A DNA stretch of 64,000 nucleotides from Oreohelix idahoensis (GCA_024509875.1 JAMPIV010012151.1:7501-71500), one strand, 5' to 3'. Numbered from the stretch's first letter, positions 1 through 14,742 are shown. Notes: generated by a model from the sequence alone, not told the origin. Program-made: numbers and translations.

Positions 1-527
1 TACTGACACTGTGAGCACTGTTAAATTTCTTACCTGGACTAATTAATGTGACATAAACAGAAATCCCAAATAAAAGTAACAAAGTGAACGTTCCCCGGAG
101 AAGTGGATTTAATCTGTCTTTGAGGAGCTGGGGTTTTCTTTGCCAAAATAACACTGGATTTGCTGTGTGCGTGTGTCCTAAAGATTGTTCCAGAAGTTGC
201 AAATCAAGTATTAGGTAAGAACGAACGAACGTGGCCACGGTTGTATGGAAAGAAAGAAAGCAGGAATGAGTAACTCTTTTAGTGTATAATCCATGTACTC
301 ACTTTGTATATTTCTTACTGTGTTTTGTTGTTGTTGCTAATGCTGTTCAATTTCAGAATAGAATAACGTAAATACTATGTTCTTTACAGTATAGTCAAAG
401 TCTATACCATAAACTGTATTTACTGTGTTGGTCAGTTCGTCCCAAATATCCCTATTCCATCAATATAGTGGTTTTCACGTTTGTGCGTCTAACTGTCGTC
501 ACTTATCTGTGTGTGTATGTGAGTGGT

Positions 528-528
<1 letters not shown>
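1..528. other. Unassigned sequence, no gene seen
   Basis: AT-rich DNA with no ORF of note and no motif that I recognise. It forms the left flank of the microsatellite that received the first gypsy element. Confidence 0.5.

Positions 529-585
<57 letters not shown>
529..585. repeat. (TA)n microsatellite, left part
   Basis: A nearly perfect TA dinucleotide run that stops exactly where the left LTR of the gypsy element begins. A second TA run starts directly after the right LTR at 9812, so one microsatellite was probably split by the insertion. Confidence 0.95.
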
Positions 586-587
<2 letters not shown>

Positions 588-1660
588 ATGCGTGATGCCA
601 TATGATGATGGATGGTATCCGCATGTCTGGTTTTGTGTAGTGTGCAGATGTGTTCAGTCAAACAATGTTCATACAAAAATAACAGGGCAATCCACATAGG
701 ACGTCAGTAAACTCACGACGTATAGAGTCAATGATTCTTGTAACAGCCGTTGACGTTTTTCTTCATTATTTATTGTGGACGCCACAGTGACAAAATGGTT
801 ACGCGAATATGTAGGCACATCAAACAGTCATTATCACAGCAACATTCAATACAGCAATAGACGGTAGACAGCATTACAATGATGAGTCAGATGCATGTTA
901 TATTTCATAGTGCTGTAAATGTAGTCAGGTGAAAAACTCCATCCTTTTCTATAACAGCCAGGAGATAACCAGATGTATGAGATCAGTTCACTCTCCTTAG
1001 TCTGACTTCAGCAAGACAGACACGTCTGCCGAAGTATAAATAATGTCCTCAAAAATATCCTCTAGATAATAAAGGTTTTCCAAACCTAGTTCATTTAACA
1101 AAGTAGCAAGTAATGGTCCTTGGGACATGCATCAACCGATGCAGTACAATACAGCGACATGTGAGCTGGGAAAACATCTCGTGACGACGACTTTCGAAGA
1201 CAGGCTATGAATCGAAATCGCTCACGACCCAAAATCGATAGAGTTAATGAAAAGTCAATTTACCTTGCCTTCAGGAAATACACAGAAATATCACGCCTCC
1301 CGACATGTGGAAAACACTAGAGGTATTATCTCGAATAAACGAAATATCCATTAAGAGGACTACACATCCCTGACAGAACAAAAAATAGCGGAGATCCCCT
1401 CTTCAACGAGGCATCTCTTTCGCCATTCAAATCGCTCACTCCACTAGTGGTGGGCGGAAACCGATCGACCAAAAACAAGACCAGTCATGCGCAGTCCAGC
1501 GCAAAATGACCACAGCTCAAAACTTAACTGCATTCAATACCAACGCGGGAAGACAAATGCTTACCGAGAAAAGTGACTATAAATTTCAAGCAGTTGTTGC
1601 CCTTGCGTTATAAAATAGATATTGTAATAAAACGATGTTGCGAGAATTTATCACGCAACA
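586..1660 (-). repeat. 3' LTR of element 1
   Basis: 1075 bp, repeated at 8808-9811 with only scattered substitutions (for example near 726, 738 and 1310). It keeps about 71 bp (around 1551-1622) that are missing from the other LTR. Both ends carry short imperfect inverted repeats ending TG and CA. Confidence 0.92.
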
Positions 1661-1680
1661 TATCACCACCTCCTCCCGAT
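1661..1680 (-). other. Polypurine tract of element 1
   Basis: Directly inside the 3' LTR, the minus strand reads a purine-rich run with the core GGGAGGAGGTGGTG. This is the expected place and composition for the primer of plus-strand DNA synthesis. Confidence 0.7.
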
Positions 1681-2429
1681 AAAAAAAAAATGTGGAACAT
1701 ATTTTTTTTTTTTTAAAATCAAAGAGCATGCGATAAGCGGCTCAAAACGCACGAATTATGCGCTGATAATTAATTAAATTGCCTAACATGAGGCTAAATA
1801 TAGAGTGTCTGGTGAGGATATACCTCAACAGAAAAATAAATATGTCTCAAAAAATATTCACATCGGGGAGGTGTCACCAACACACATCACGTTAGCATGT
1901 AAACACAATATACGTATGCAAGTTACCATAATCATCATTAAACAGCATACTCTAATATTGTCTTTAAAAATGGATGTACAAATCTGATAGGAAAAATTTA
2001 AATAGTACATTCTTTGACATGTAATGACATAAGTACATAGTAAAGTTAAACTACATGACGATCCAGGACATATGCTCTGGTATTCCGAGGGTAAGTACAC
2101 AATCTAGAACTCGTCATGCTTGATACTAGTAAGGTAAGTCCTCAGCTCAACAATGACATTCTGAGAAAGTACAAGCAATATAATGCTAATTAATAACTAA
2201 TATGCTTCATAAGGTACAATACATTATTAATAATTGTGGCTGTTTAGTAAACTAACGGCCCTTATATTAACTACTCAGTCCTCCTCTATCATCTTAAAAA
2301 ATGAACAGAAGAAGATGACAACAAAGCACGATAGTGTGTACATATAAAGTAAGTACAGATGTGCTAATCTATTGTAGAAATATAGGTGTGTTATGACTCT
2401 GTAATATATGGAAATATAGGACAGAAGTA
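1681..2429. other. Non-coding 3' region of element 1
   Basis: AT-rich DNA between the end of the RNase H frame and the polypurine tract. The short ORFs in it show no family resemblance. Confidence 0.5.
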
Positions 2430-3834
2430 TTAATTGGAGTCATGTGGGCATCTAGACAAAATGTCAGCCATCACATTATCCGCACCACGGATAGCTCGTA
2501 CCGTGAAGTGAAAAGGTTGAAGAGCTATAGCATATCGAGTGGATCTCGAACTCTTCAAATTCTTAGTCTGAATAGCTGTAAGAGCTTTCTGATCAGTCTC
2601 TAGAATGAAATGTGCGCCCAGGAGGAATCTTTGTAGCTTTAGAATTGACCAAACCATCGCTAACAACTCACGGTCTAAAACCGAGTAGTTCCTCTCTGCC
2701 GCATTTAGTTTTCTAGAAATGTACATAACAGGATGCAGAGTATTTGCATATTCTTGCATCAGTGCTGCTCCAATCCCAGTGGATGAAGCATCACTCCGAA
2801 GAACAAAAGTCCTATCAAGAGTAGGTAATCTTAAGGTGGGAGGAGAAGAAAATATATTCTTGATTTGGTCTAGTGAAGATTGGCATTCTTCAGACCAACG
2901 GACCAGATTAGGCGAACCTTTCTTCAACAATGTTGAGAGAGGTGCCTTGATCGAAGATAAATTTGGAATAAATCTCCCATAAAATTGAATTAAACCTAAG
3001 AGACTCCTAACTTGTTTCTTCGTTTTAGGAACAGAGATGTTCAGTATTTTGGAAGTATTGTGGTCTTCTGTCTTCAAGAGACCATGCCCAACACGATGAC
3101 CCAGGAAAGAGATTTCACCAAAACCAACAAAAGCTTTAGAAGGTTTTGCTGTCAAATTATTCTCACGTAGAGTGGACAGTAAGTCATATAACCCTAAATA
3201 GTGATCTTCCCAGGTATCACTGAAGAGACAGATGTCATCTAAGTATGCGATGACATCCGAACGATGTGACAGAATTCGACGCATCATGCGAACGAAAGTG
3301 GCAGGGGCGTTCATGAGACCAAAAGGCATAACATTCCATTGAAATAGACCCCTAGGTGTAGAAAAAGCAGTAAGAGGTTTGGCATGCTCTGCTAAAGGCA
3401 CTTGCCAATAACCTTTAGACAAGTCAAGTTTAGTGAAGAATCTAGAATTAGAAAGTCTAATCAGTAGATCTTCTAACAAAGGCATCGGTTCAGCATCGAC
3501 CTTTGTGACCTGATTCAATTTGCGATAATCAACACAAATTCGTATGTTCTTATCCTTCTTCCGGACAATAACCATGGAAGAAGAATATGGTGAAGTCGAT
3601 GGTTCAATTATATTTAATTGAATCATTTCATCCAATTCCTTTTCCACTTGCGACTGAAAGTGTATAGGAATAGGATAAGGCCTAACCCTAATTGGATTAT
3701 TGTCGGTAAGAATTATGTCATGTTCTATGACATCTGTGTGTCCAGGAATGTCAGTGAGAACATCCTGAAATGTTTGTAACATCGACGAGACTTGTCGATG
3801 TTCGTCACCAGAAAGATTAGGAGAAACAGAAACG
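2430..3834 (-). pseudogene. Reverse transcriptase and RNase H of element 1
   Basis: This frame copies element RNA into DNA and degrades the RNA strand. It opens with a stretch typical of the RT N-terminus (DVLTDIPGHTD), followed by VDYRKLNQVT, the catalytic KLDLSKGYWQVP block and the YLDD box (AYLDDICLFS). RNase H follows, with RSDAS, the RELLAMVW block, ETDQKAL and a C-terminal NVMADILSRCP. The frame itself is open to its stop, but it is joined to the integrase frame through a shift at a 9-T run (3835-3843). It is the last domain of pol, after integrase. Assignment to Ty3/gypsy RT is secure from the motifs. Whether the shift is real or an assembly error is open. Confidence 0.92.
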
Positions 3835-5060
3835 TTTTTTTTTCCAAGATTCCGTAGAATGTAATGGAACCACTGGAAGGGGAAGATTAACATCAGAGAA
3901 GGTAGATTCCTCATCCTGTATGACAGACAGGGATGGATAATGACCGTGAGGTGCAGGAGCATCATCCGTTGCCTGGAAAATAGGCAGCAAATAGTCCGGA
4001 CGTTCGTGAAATTCCGAAAGCATGTTTATATGGAAAGTTTTATGCTTTCCATCAATATCGACCACATAGTCAACATCGGAAATCCGAGAGACTATTGCAT
4101 ACGGACCTTTCCATGCAATAAGAAGTCTATTTTCCCTACTGGGGAGTAGGACGAATGCTTTGTCACCTGGACAAAGTTGTCGTAGACATCTATTCTTGTT
4201 AGCAAACTGTCTTGCCTTCTCTTTAGCAATTTCTGATGAAGCAGTTGCTAGCTTACATGCCTCAATGATCTTTTGTCTAAGAGCAATGACATACTCATAT
4301 GAGGATTGAGTTTCATCGCTAATATCATCGGCAGTGATGAGATCGTGTAATAAAGACATAGGGCCGCGTGGACGCGCGCCAAAGACAAGTTCGAAGGGAG
4401 AAAATCCTGTGTGTTTATTAGGGACTTCTCTATAGGCAAAGAGAGCCGCGGTAAAACCCTGTCCCAATCTTGAGGATGATCTTCAGTTATCTTACCAAGC
4501 AAAGTCTTGAGCGTTCTATTCAGACGCTCAACTAACCCATTAGACATAGGATGGTAGATACTACTGAGAGATCGTTCAATATGTAAGGTAGACATTACCT
4601 GTGACATAGTGTCAGATATGAGTTGAGTGCCATGGTCTGACAATATTTCTCTGGGGAACCCCAAGCGAGAAAATATCAACCAAAGAGCATCTGCGATATC
4701 TGTAGTAGATATGCTCTTAAGAGGAATAGCCTCTGGCCAACGTGTGCACATATCGACACATGTAAGGATAAACTGATGTCCTCCTGGCCGACTTGACCTT
4801 AAAAGGGCCAATAATATCTATGGCCATTTTCTGAAACGGCCGAATAGGAATGTCAGCAGCCTGGATAGGCGCAGCATGTCGTGGTCCTCTAGATTTGACC
4901 TCCTGACATACCTTGCATGATCGGCAGTAAATACGAATGTCCTTATTGACAAAAGGCCAAAAGAAAGCCGCAAGGACTCTCGACTTCGTACGGGAAAAAA
5001 CCCATATGTCCAGCATATTGCGAGTCATGAGCATGTTGTAATATTTGCACTCTCATGCTC
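3817..5060 (-). pseudogene. Integrase of element 1, several frames
   Basis: Integrase inserts the DNA copy into the host genome. The zinc-binding N-terminus is visible as QHAHDSQYAGHMG followed by CRSCKVCQEV. The catalytic core is split over frames: MAIDIIGPF, then LSDHGTQL, then YHPMSNGLVERLNRTL supply the D, D and E positions. A C-terminal segment with FAYREVPNKHTG, LLPSRENRLLIAWKGPY and a conserved HINML follows in another frame to 3817. At least three frame changes lie near 5060, 5000, 4790 and 4465. The domain sits upstream of RT, as in the intact copy at 20515-24570. Confidence 0.88.
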
Positions 5061-5904
5061 TTGGAACAAGAATTTGCGAATGTGCCGACGTAGTCGAATC
5101 TTGTACCATACGTACAAGTACGCCGTTTCTCACTGCAATCCAAGATTTTCTATTTGTATCCTGATTCGGATCACCTTTCTTCGCAAGAACGAAGAATTTT
5201 TTTAAAGAAGGATCTTCTTCTTGCAATTTTACGAAAGAGTCACGAGTGATTACTAAGTGACTATCTTGGCTATCAACTTCATTATCACTATTCAGTGAAG
5301 TTTCGGGTGTTTGTAGAGCTTGTGCTCTTGTAACTACTGCATTTGTAGCTTGCATGTTATTATCTTCCCACGCAGCAATCTGCTGTGGGGTACACTCCCT
5401 AACTCCGTGAATACGACCAATAATAAGGTCCGCAATAGGATTAGGTAAGAGACAAGCATGCACATCTCCAGTAAAGAAAGGAGTGGCAATGCGAATTACA
5501 GCAGTAGGATATTTTTCTAGAGTGCCGCCAAATGTGACACATTTAATAACCCTTCCTGTAGCACAAGATGGATCTACAAGCGATTGTCTAACACCAATAA
5601 TGGTGCATCCGGAATCGAAAAGTAGTGAGACCGGAGTATCATTAACAAGACCCTTATGTAGAATTAAAGAACCCCTCCCGTCATGCGCAACAGCAGCAGG
5701 AAGAGCGGGAAGTGGGTGACCACAACTCAAAGTAGTTATGGTACCCGGTTCGAATAAAGTACTGCATTGGGGGCATTTGTTTGCTCTCTCAAAGTCAAAA
5801 GCAGAACCAGTGACAGCGTCAAAGTTTTTACTATCAACAACATGATTACAGGCTCCCTCAGTTTCCTGTTGTACAGCATTAGCCTGCTGATATCTCTTTT
5901 TTTT
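5053..5904 (-). pseudogene. Protease and start of integrase, element 1
   Basis: After a poly-A stretch on the coding strand the frame carries a cysteine/histidine cluster (CPQC and CGHP) and a retropepsin-like active site, LLFDSGCTIIGV, in which DSG stands where DTG or DSG is expected. A later LIIGRIHGV matches the second conserved block of gypsy proteases. The end (QILVPRA) stops just before the integrase zinc-binding motif. Relative to gag the frame is shifted by +1 at the 9-T run 5897-5905. That could be a recoding site or a one-base indel; the intact relative has gag and pol in one frame. Confidence 0.8.
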
Positions 5905-6793
5905 TGTGTTGAGATCTACCCCGACTATTATTACCTCTGAAGTTATCAGAGTTATTATTATCTCTGCAGTTATTATTGTCTCTATTGTAATTGTTATCCT
6001 GGTTCGAATTCCAGTTTCCACGATTACTATCATGTTCACATTGATGCGAACATCTATTTGTTTGGTTTTGAGGTCTTTGGCAGGAATAACCTCTATTACC
6101 ATATCCTCTTTTGAAATGCCTATAATTATTAGGGTGATAGTAACGAGTACTATCAGGTTGTCTCCAATTCTTCGAAGAAGAATCACCATGAAATTGATTT
6201 CCATGATTTTGACAGAAATTACCGCTACTCTTTCTATCAAAATTTTGTTGGAATCTACGAGCAAAGTTTTGGCCATACGGAGCTGCCGAAGCAACTGGTA
6301 AACCTTCTTTCACCTTAGAGTTACCCATGGTTATGTGTGGGTGCGCAGTTACGTATTGGCAACAGAAATCTTCCATTTCTTTTATTGTTTTAGGTTTACG
6401 TTCATGAAGGAAAGCAAGGAAAGACTCATTGACAGACGACATGACTTTGTCTCTAAGTATTAAGTCCATAAGTCCTTCATAAGTTTTTTCCGTCTTAGAT
6501 AGTTCAACCCATCGTGAGAAAGTAATGCGTATTCTTGCAATAAACTCGGAGAATTCAACTCCATTTTCAGGTAACATGTTTTTAAATTGTAGACGATAGC
6601 CGTCTTCGTTAAGCTGATATTTCTTTAACAAAGCGGCCCTGACAACCTCATAATTGTTCTTGTCAGGTTCATCCACCATATTTAATATACTTAGAGCTTT
6701 ACCTGTCAGTATCCCTGATAACTGATAAACATATTTTGCTTTGTCTATGTTATGAGCTGTACATGCTTGTTCAAATCTGTCCAGATAGAACAT
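5879..6793 (-). pseudogene. Gag capsid region of element 1
   Basis: Gag forms the particle that packages element RNA. The N-terminal 150 residues (FYLDRFEQACTAHNI onward, then ILRDKVMSSVNESFLAFL) have the helical, hydrophobically spaced pattern of a gypsy capsid and align with the capsid in the element at 20515-24570. The last 100 residues are N, R, G and Y rich and probably bind RNA; no clear CCHC knuckle is seen. The frame differs from the coiled-coil leader upstream, so gag is interrupted near 6800-6945. Confidence 0.75.
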
Positions 6794-6944
6794 TAAGTCA
6801 TCACTGGAAGGACTAAATGTTGGTAACTTAATCTTAAAAGTATCATTATTAGCCTTCCCAGAAGATGAACCCTTGTTTGATCATTACCATTACTCATGCT
6901 CGTCAATTTCAATTTCTCCAACTCTAAAGCTAAGACCTTTTTCT

Positions 6945-7373
6945 TCATGCTCCATTTTTGCTTTTCTCTTTCCTCTCATCAGACTCTCTCTGTAATCTTC
7001 TTTCCTCAGCCTGAGCCTCTTTTTGAAGTCTTTCATTTTCAGCTTCTTTTTCAAGTCTTTTATTTTCAGCCTCTTTTTCAAGTCTTTTATTTTCAGCCTC
7101 TTTTTCAAGTCTTTTATTCTCAGCCTCTTTTTGAAGTCTTTCAGCTTCTAGCTGTAGCTGGAGTTTTCTCTCCTCAGCTTCTGATTCCCTTTTTTGTTTT
7201 TCCATTTCCATTTGGAATCTTTTTTCATCCACCTGCATCTGCAGTTTTATTTGTTCAGCTTCCATTGCTTTATCATATCGAGCAGTTGCAAATTCTTCTA
7301 ACTTATCACCAGTCTTCCCAAGCAATTTACCCTGCTCAATAAAGTGCTCAAATGTAGACATGTTGTCTAACAT
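6945..7373 (-). pseudogene. Coiled-coil gag leader, element 1
   Basis: 142 residues, almost all charged helix. The middle contains a nine-residue unit close to KRLEKEAEN repeated about four times (27-bp DNA period, 7025-7145). An equivalent highly charged leader precedes gag in the two other gypsy families here, so I take it as the gag N-terminus and not as a separate gene. Its stop at 6945 separates it from the capsid frame. Confidence 0.7.
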
Positions 7374-8787
7374 ATGAGTCCAAAACCTGAAATAATTAAC
7401 TAATTTATTTCAAACCTAAGTGTAACAAGTCTTAATTAAGCACTTGTATATTCACATCACATTATATTATACCAGTCTCTGTGGGAAACAAGTCTCCAAT
7501 CAAAGAACTTGTATATGAAATATCAGCACTCAATTCTTGATCATAAGTGCACTTCTCATTCAATAGTGCACGACACTATTCATCATTCATTTATCATCAG
7601 TGTAGTAGTAACAGTGCATTAGCATAGCCCATTAACTAATTACTATAACTGTAAACAATGACTATGTAAACACATGCAGAATGTAAACATTGAAAATGTA
7701 AACAATGCAAACAATGTAAACAATAACAATGTAAACAATAACAAAGATCAGCAACAATACAAAAAACGTTCGCAGAAATCAACTAAAAATAAAGCAGAAA
7801 TTAATGAAATATCACAAAAAATGTGACGATATCTGCGCTATAATTAAACAAAATACATGACACCACAGTGTATAAACAAAAATGTTGTATGAAACTAAAT
7901 TATAGACAAGAGTAGGCTAACAAATACAAACAAATCAAAACAAAACTAAAGAATGCGAAATAATAACGAAAACAATATTAAAACATGTCATCACAGCTAA
8001 CATAAATAGCAACAGAAGTCGCTTAGCAAATTCCAGTATCGGAAATTTGCAAACCCTACAGAAAACGCTCACAATAGACGACCTCTATGACGTGGCATAA
8101 TCTAACGGAGACACCACCCAACCGAGAACCCGCTGAAATATAAACATATAAATATACAAATAACATATAGACATATAACATATAGAATGAGATGATACAC
8201 AGAAGACTCAGCAGAAGTATAAGGGCACAGTTTACATACAAACAGGCCACTTAACTTATAGGCTTCCAATCGTAGAACAGCAGAAAAAACGGATGTCAAT
8301 CAACGTCCTAAAGAGCGAAGCTCCAACGATGATGGCACATCTGAACTGCTTCCACTGCTAACACGATGGTACAAGAGCTTCTGAAATACTGTGTGTTGAG
8401 TTGTTTCGGCACTTGACCTTCTAATCCAAAAGTAAGTTGATGGAAATCGGTACTTGGCCTTCTTCAGAAAACAACCCGTTTCAACCGGCACTTGACCTTC
8501 ACAAAAACGACAGCACTGGAACCTTGACAGCAGCAACTTGCTTGACTTGCGTAAAAGATAACAGCAGTCCGAGTTATCCGGCAACATGTAACAACGCCGG
8601 GTACTGTCAAATTCTTGTTTCCGTCAAAAAGTTGAAATTTTGACTTTTACCGGGCAACGCCGAGTACTTTGAAAATTTTGAAGATGTTGACTGTATTGAA
8701 GAATGTTAATTTCTTGAAGGATGCTGATGAATTCTTGTTGAAAATGAAGTGGGTAAGGGACCCCGTGTTTGCTGGTACCAGAATCAA
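7374..8787. other. 5' leader region of element 1
   Basis: 1.4 kb of mostly A-rich, non-coding DNA between the primer-binding site and the gag leader. At 7680-7745 there are loose tandem copies of a GTAAACAAT-like unit. No gene is supported. Confidence 0.5.
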
Positions 8788-8805
8788 ACCAGCTTATGGC
8801 CACCA
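8788..8805 (-). other. Candidate primer-binding site, element 1
   Basis: On the minus strand, two bases inside the 5' LTR, the sequence starts TGGTGGCCATAAGC. TGG pairs with a tRNA CCA end. I could not assign the tRNA. Confidence 0.5.
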
Positions 8806-8807
8806 AA

Positions 8808-10863
<2,056 letters not shown>

Positions 10864-12627
10864 ATGGCAGAGCGTGCAAAGCTTAGGCAAATGCTCAGAG
10901 AGGAAGCAAGGGAAGAGGGATTACAGGGAGAAGAAGCGAAAGCGTTTGTCAACGAAGAACTTGACAGATATGATGCGGAGAAGAAAGAAGCAGAAGCTAG
11001 AGAGAAGGAAGATAGAGCGGAGAGGAAAGAAGCGGAAGAGCGTCAAGTACAGCAGAAGAAGATTGAGGAGGAAATGGAAATTCGCAGGGCGAACGAAAGA
11101 GAGAAGGAGAGACAACATGAGGAAAGAGAGAAGGAGAGACAACATGAGGAAAGAGAGAAGGAGAGACAGCACGAATTGGCTCTTAAAGCTCTATAAGTCC
11201 AAACCCGTGATGCTGCCTCTACCTCCACCAGTAATGGAGACTATCTACCTCAGTCACAGCTAACTGATCCTTCCAACACTCAATCTCCTCAACTAGCAGT
11301 TATGTCTTTTGCCCTAGAATCCTTCCCATGCCTTAATGAGAAAAAAGACTGTTATCTAGAAAAATTTGAAAGGATGGCAATTCTGTACGGTTTAGAGAGT
11401 TCGCGTTGGTGTGTTAAGCTTTCTGAGGCTTTAAAAAGTAGTGCGTATGATGTTTACGCGAAACTGGAAAGCGGCCAACAAGACAATTACGACATGTTGA
11501 AGAAGGCTTTACTTGAGCGGTTTGAAATGAACGCTCGCAAATTTTTGCAACTGTTCCGTAACAGCAGAAAGGAGAGCACCGAAACTTTTCACCAGTTCTC
11601 TTTTCGTCTGAAGGGATTCTTGACAAAGTACCTGGAGCTTTCACAGCTTGCCTCTACCTATGAAGGACTTGAGGAGTTCGTTGTAACCGAACAAATAAAT
11701 AACACTTTGTCAAGTGACACCTATAGATTTCTGGCTGAACAGGGCGCAGAAAAGCTGGAAGAAATTTTGGAAAAGTCTGAGCGATATCAAAATGCGCTGG
11801 CCGAACTGCCGGCCACAAAACGTAAACCGACAGAAGAGCCTTCTCGGATAAATAATCTAGAACAGTCTTCCCATTCTTCTCAACACCATAACTACAGAGA
11901 AACTGTACCCCAGAATTCCCTTCCTGAGAAATCTAAATTCTATAAAAACAAGTACCCCACCAACACCAAAAATTCTGATCAACCCAACCGTTCTACATGG
12001 CAGCGCGGCCAGAAAGGACAGGGTGACAAGGGACAGACCCCTACAGCAGGGACGTCTGATCAGGGCAAACACACCGGGCCTAACCGCATCGGATGCTTGC
12101 AGGCAGCCTTGCAAGGAAGAATTAGTGTCAGTGATTCTCAACCTGAGGGGGAGAGGCCCTCAACGCGAGGTACTGTTATTTTGAACGGGACTTCAACAGA
12201 TTGTTTGTTTGATACAGGGTTGTCCTTCGATTGCATTGTAGCAAGACACTTGGTCAAACCCGTTCAAGAAACAGAAGACACCGCCAAACTTTGTGGAGTT
12301 TTCAAAGGAGATGCACCCATGACGCTTCCCATCGCACTGGTGGAGATACACTCTGATTTTGTCAGAGGTGTGATCAAAGCGGCTATCATGGGGGACCCGA
12401 TCTACACAATCATACTTGGCTGTAGATATGTGTTTATTGGGAGACCGAAAGAGCCAATTGTGGCAGCAGTAACCACAAGAGGGCAAACCAAGAAGGAACG
12501 GGAGCCTGTGCCAAATTTGTTTCCTAAGGAACTTAAAGAGGCGCAGCAAAAGGACCCTACTTTGGAGCCCTGCTTTAGGAAACTGCCCATGGCCAAGGAC
12601 CCCAGACAACGGGGACATTTTTTCTAA
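10864..12627 (+). pseudogene. Gag and protease of gypsy element 2
   Basis: Starts MAERAKLRQM with a charged coiled coil in which EREKERQHE repeats three times (11095-11172). One in-frame TAA at 11194 interrupts it; the same frame then stays open from 11197 to 12627. It shows a gypsy capsid (FPCLNEKKDCYLEKFERMA to ILEKSERYQNAL), a basic linker, then a protease with CLFDTGLSFDCIVARH (DTG active site) and ILGCRYVFIG. It is clearly related to the element at 20515-24570 but not a recent duplicate. The frame ends at 12627 because of a shift at the 6-T run 12618-12623. Confidence 0.85.
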
Positions 12628-13587
12628 GGATGGTGTACTTTATCGTAGTACGAGCGACCCTGAACAAGGGCATAACCAGCTCCTAGTACCGATACAGTAC
12701 AGAGACCAGATCTTAGAAATGGGGCACTCTCTTCCCTTTAGCAGACATATGGGACAAAACGCCACAAATCAGCGAATAGCGACTCACTATTGGTGGTCAG
12801 AAATGAACTCTGATATTATCAGATACGTGAAATCCTGCGCCCAGTGCCAACGGGTGGCACCCAAGCACTGGACACCCCCGGTCCCGATGGGGGAAATGCC
12901 AATAATGGGGACTCCATTTGAACGGGTTGCTGTCGACATTGTAGGACCCCTAGAAAGGACTAAAAGAAGGAACAGGTTTATCCTGACCTTAGTCGACACA
13001 TGCACTATGTGGGCTGAAGCTATACCGCTAACATGCACGGATTCCAAGCATGTCGCAGAAGCCCTCGTGCAGATATTTACACGATTGGGATTCCCTCAAC
13101 AAGTTTTGACGGATAATGGATCCCAATTTCGTAGCCTGTTAATGGAGGAAATCTTTAAGATCTTGAGTGCCAAACACATCCACACCAGCCCGTACCATCC
13201 GGCCGGAAATGGGCTCGTGGAACGTTTCAACGGCAGCCTCACCATGATGTTACGTAAGCTGGGACAAGAGAAACCGGAAGATTGGGACCTTTTTTTTCTG
13301 CAGCCTTATTCGCCTATAGGGAAGTTCCCCAGGCCTCTACGGGTTTTCCCTCAGCTACACTTTTATTCGGCAGACCTATCAAGGGGCCGCTAGAAGCCTT
13401 ACTTCGGTCGCTGACAGACCAGAAGGCTGATGAGACAGTCGTCTCAGCCAGTAAATATGTGTCGGAATTAAAGGAAAGGTTAAAATTAGGATGGGATCTA
13501 GCAACGACCAACCATAGGCTTCCCAAAGGAAGACGGTTGGCCACCCCGGCTCTAGTCCATGTTAAAGGGTACGGCCATTCTGTGATG
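12625..13587 (+). pseudogene. Integrase of gypsy element 2
   Basis: Continues the same polyprotein in two frames. GHSLPFSRHMG and CAQCQRV give the zinc-binding HHCC motif. VAVDIVGPL, LTDNGSQF and YHPAGNGLVERFNG give the catalytic D, D, E. At the 8-T run 13290-13297 the frame shifts and FAYREVPQASTG continues in another frame to about 13587, where a repeat insertion begins. No reverse transcriptase follows, so this copy is 3' truncated. Confidence 0.85.
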
Positions 13588-14740
13588 TAAATAAATAAAC
13601 AAACAACACACAAAGGTATGATCAGGCACTCAGTGGGAAAATAAAGAAGTAGAAGACCAGACAACAGAAAAACAACAGAAGTGATAGGCTTACCGGGATC
13701 GAAACAGGACCTTCCGAACGGTACCCACCGCCTAGCCACGGGAGCGAATCGTCACTATCCACTCTGTCAGCTAAGCATTACTAAAAATAATGCTTCACCG
13801 ACAGAGGTCTAGTGCGAACTTCCACGCGACCCGGATATGTACCATAGGACATTATATTATTTATAATTTATAAATTATAATTTATAATTTATAGAAGCAA
13901 TCACTGCTACAGTTCCACTATTAAACAGTATAGGCCAGATTACACAAAACAAAGGCCTTAATACTGTCGTCTACTTCTATTTTTTCCCACTGAGTGCCTG
14001 ATCATATGATAGGAAACTCTTTACAGAGCGATACAACAGGACGCAATCTGATCATCAGAAGAGTCCCCTCGTCCGACAAGTGTTTCGGCCCGATATACTC
14101 CTTTACACTCTAAGGGGAGCGGGCCCACTTGGGTCATGACTCCCAAGCGTCTCAGCCTCCTGTTGTCTTGTATCGAAAATGAACTCATTTCACTTATGGT
14201 AGCAACTTTAAAATCCACAACTCCGCCAGCCGTGGAGGCAATTGTGAAAGTAACAAAGAGAAGACAAATTATTCCGTTCGTTCCGTCGCACATCACAACT
14301 AAGGACACACCTGCGCGAAGCCGACGAATCTAGCCACTGCGCGCTAGCCACTGAAATTCTGTGCCTGACACCCCTTATAATATGACGCCGCCTGTTGCCC
14401 CTCAGTCACAGCCCTTTCATTAGTACACCAAAAAACTCAATACCTTTGTGTATTGTTTGTTTATTTATTTACTGTTTACAGGCCTCGGGTTTCCCCTCCT
14501 TATATGTTTATACCTTTATAAAATACCAGAAACCTACATTCTGTCCTTTACTTATTCTCATTCTTCTATCATTTACTAGACACAGTATCAAGGCCTTTGT
14601 CTTGTGTAATCTGGCCTATACTGTTTAATAGTGGAACTGTAGCAGTGATTGCGTCTATAATTAGACTGGGTCGTCCTATGGTACATATCCGGGTCGCGTG
14701 GGAGTTCGTGCTAGACCTCTGTCGGTGAAGCATTCTGTGA
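13588..14740. repeat. Cluster of inverted repeats inserted in element 2
   Basis: CTGTGATG flanks this block on both sides (13580-13587 and around 14736-14743), which would fit an 8-bp target duplication. Inside, 13588-13620 is the inverted copy of about 14437-14473, 13620-13641 is inverse to 13984-14006, and 13790-13960 is inverse to 14587-14736. These pairs cross, so this is not one simple hairpin. It could be several inverted copies of a small non-autonomous element. Confidence 0.65.
13690..13775 (-). repeat. tRNA-derived SINE head
   Basis: On the minus strand, an A-box-like TAGCTGACAGAGTGG (around 13772) and a B-box-like GTTTCGATCCC (around 13694) are spaced as in a tRNA promoter. The acceptor pairing is poor, so this is a SINE head and not a tRNA gene. 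Confidence 0.45.
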
Positions 14741-14742
14741 TG

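Noticed and set aside
503..697. Minus-strand ORF with a run of YI repeats
   Set aside because: It reads through the TA microsatellite and LTR start. The same applies to the ORFs at 9746-10036.
10921..11228. Leucine-rich membrane-like ORFs on the minus strand
   Set aside because: Antisense of the charged coiled-coil repeat in gag.
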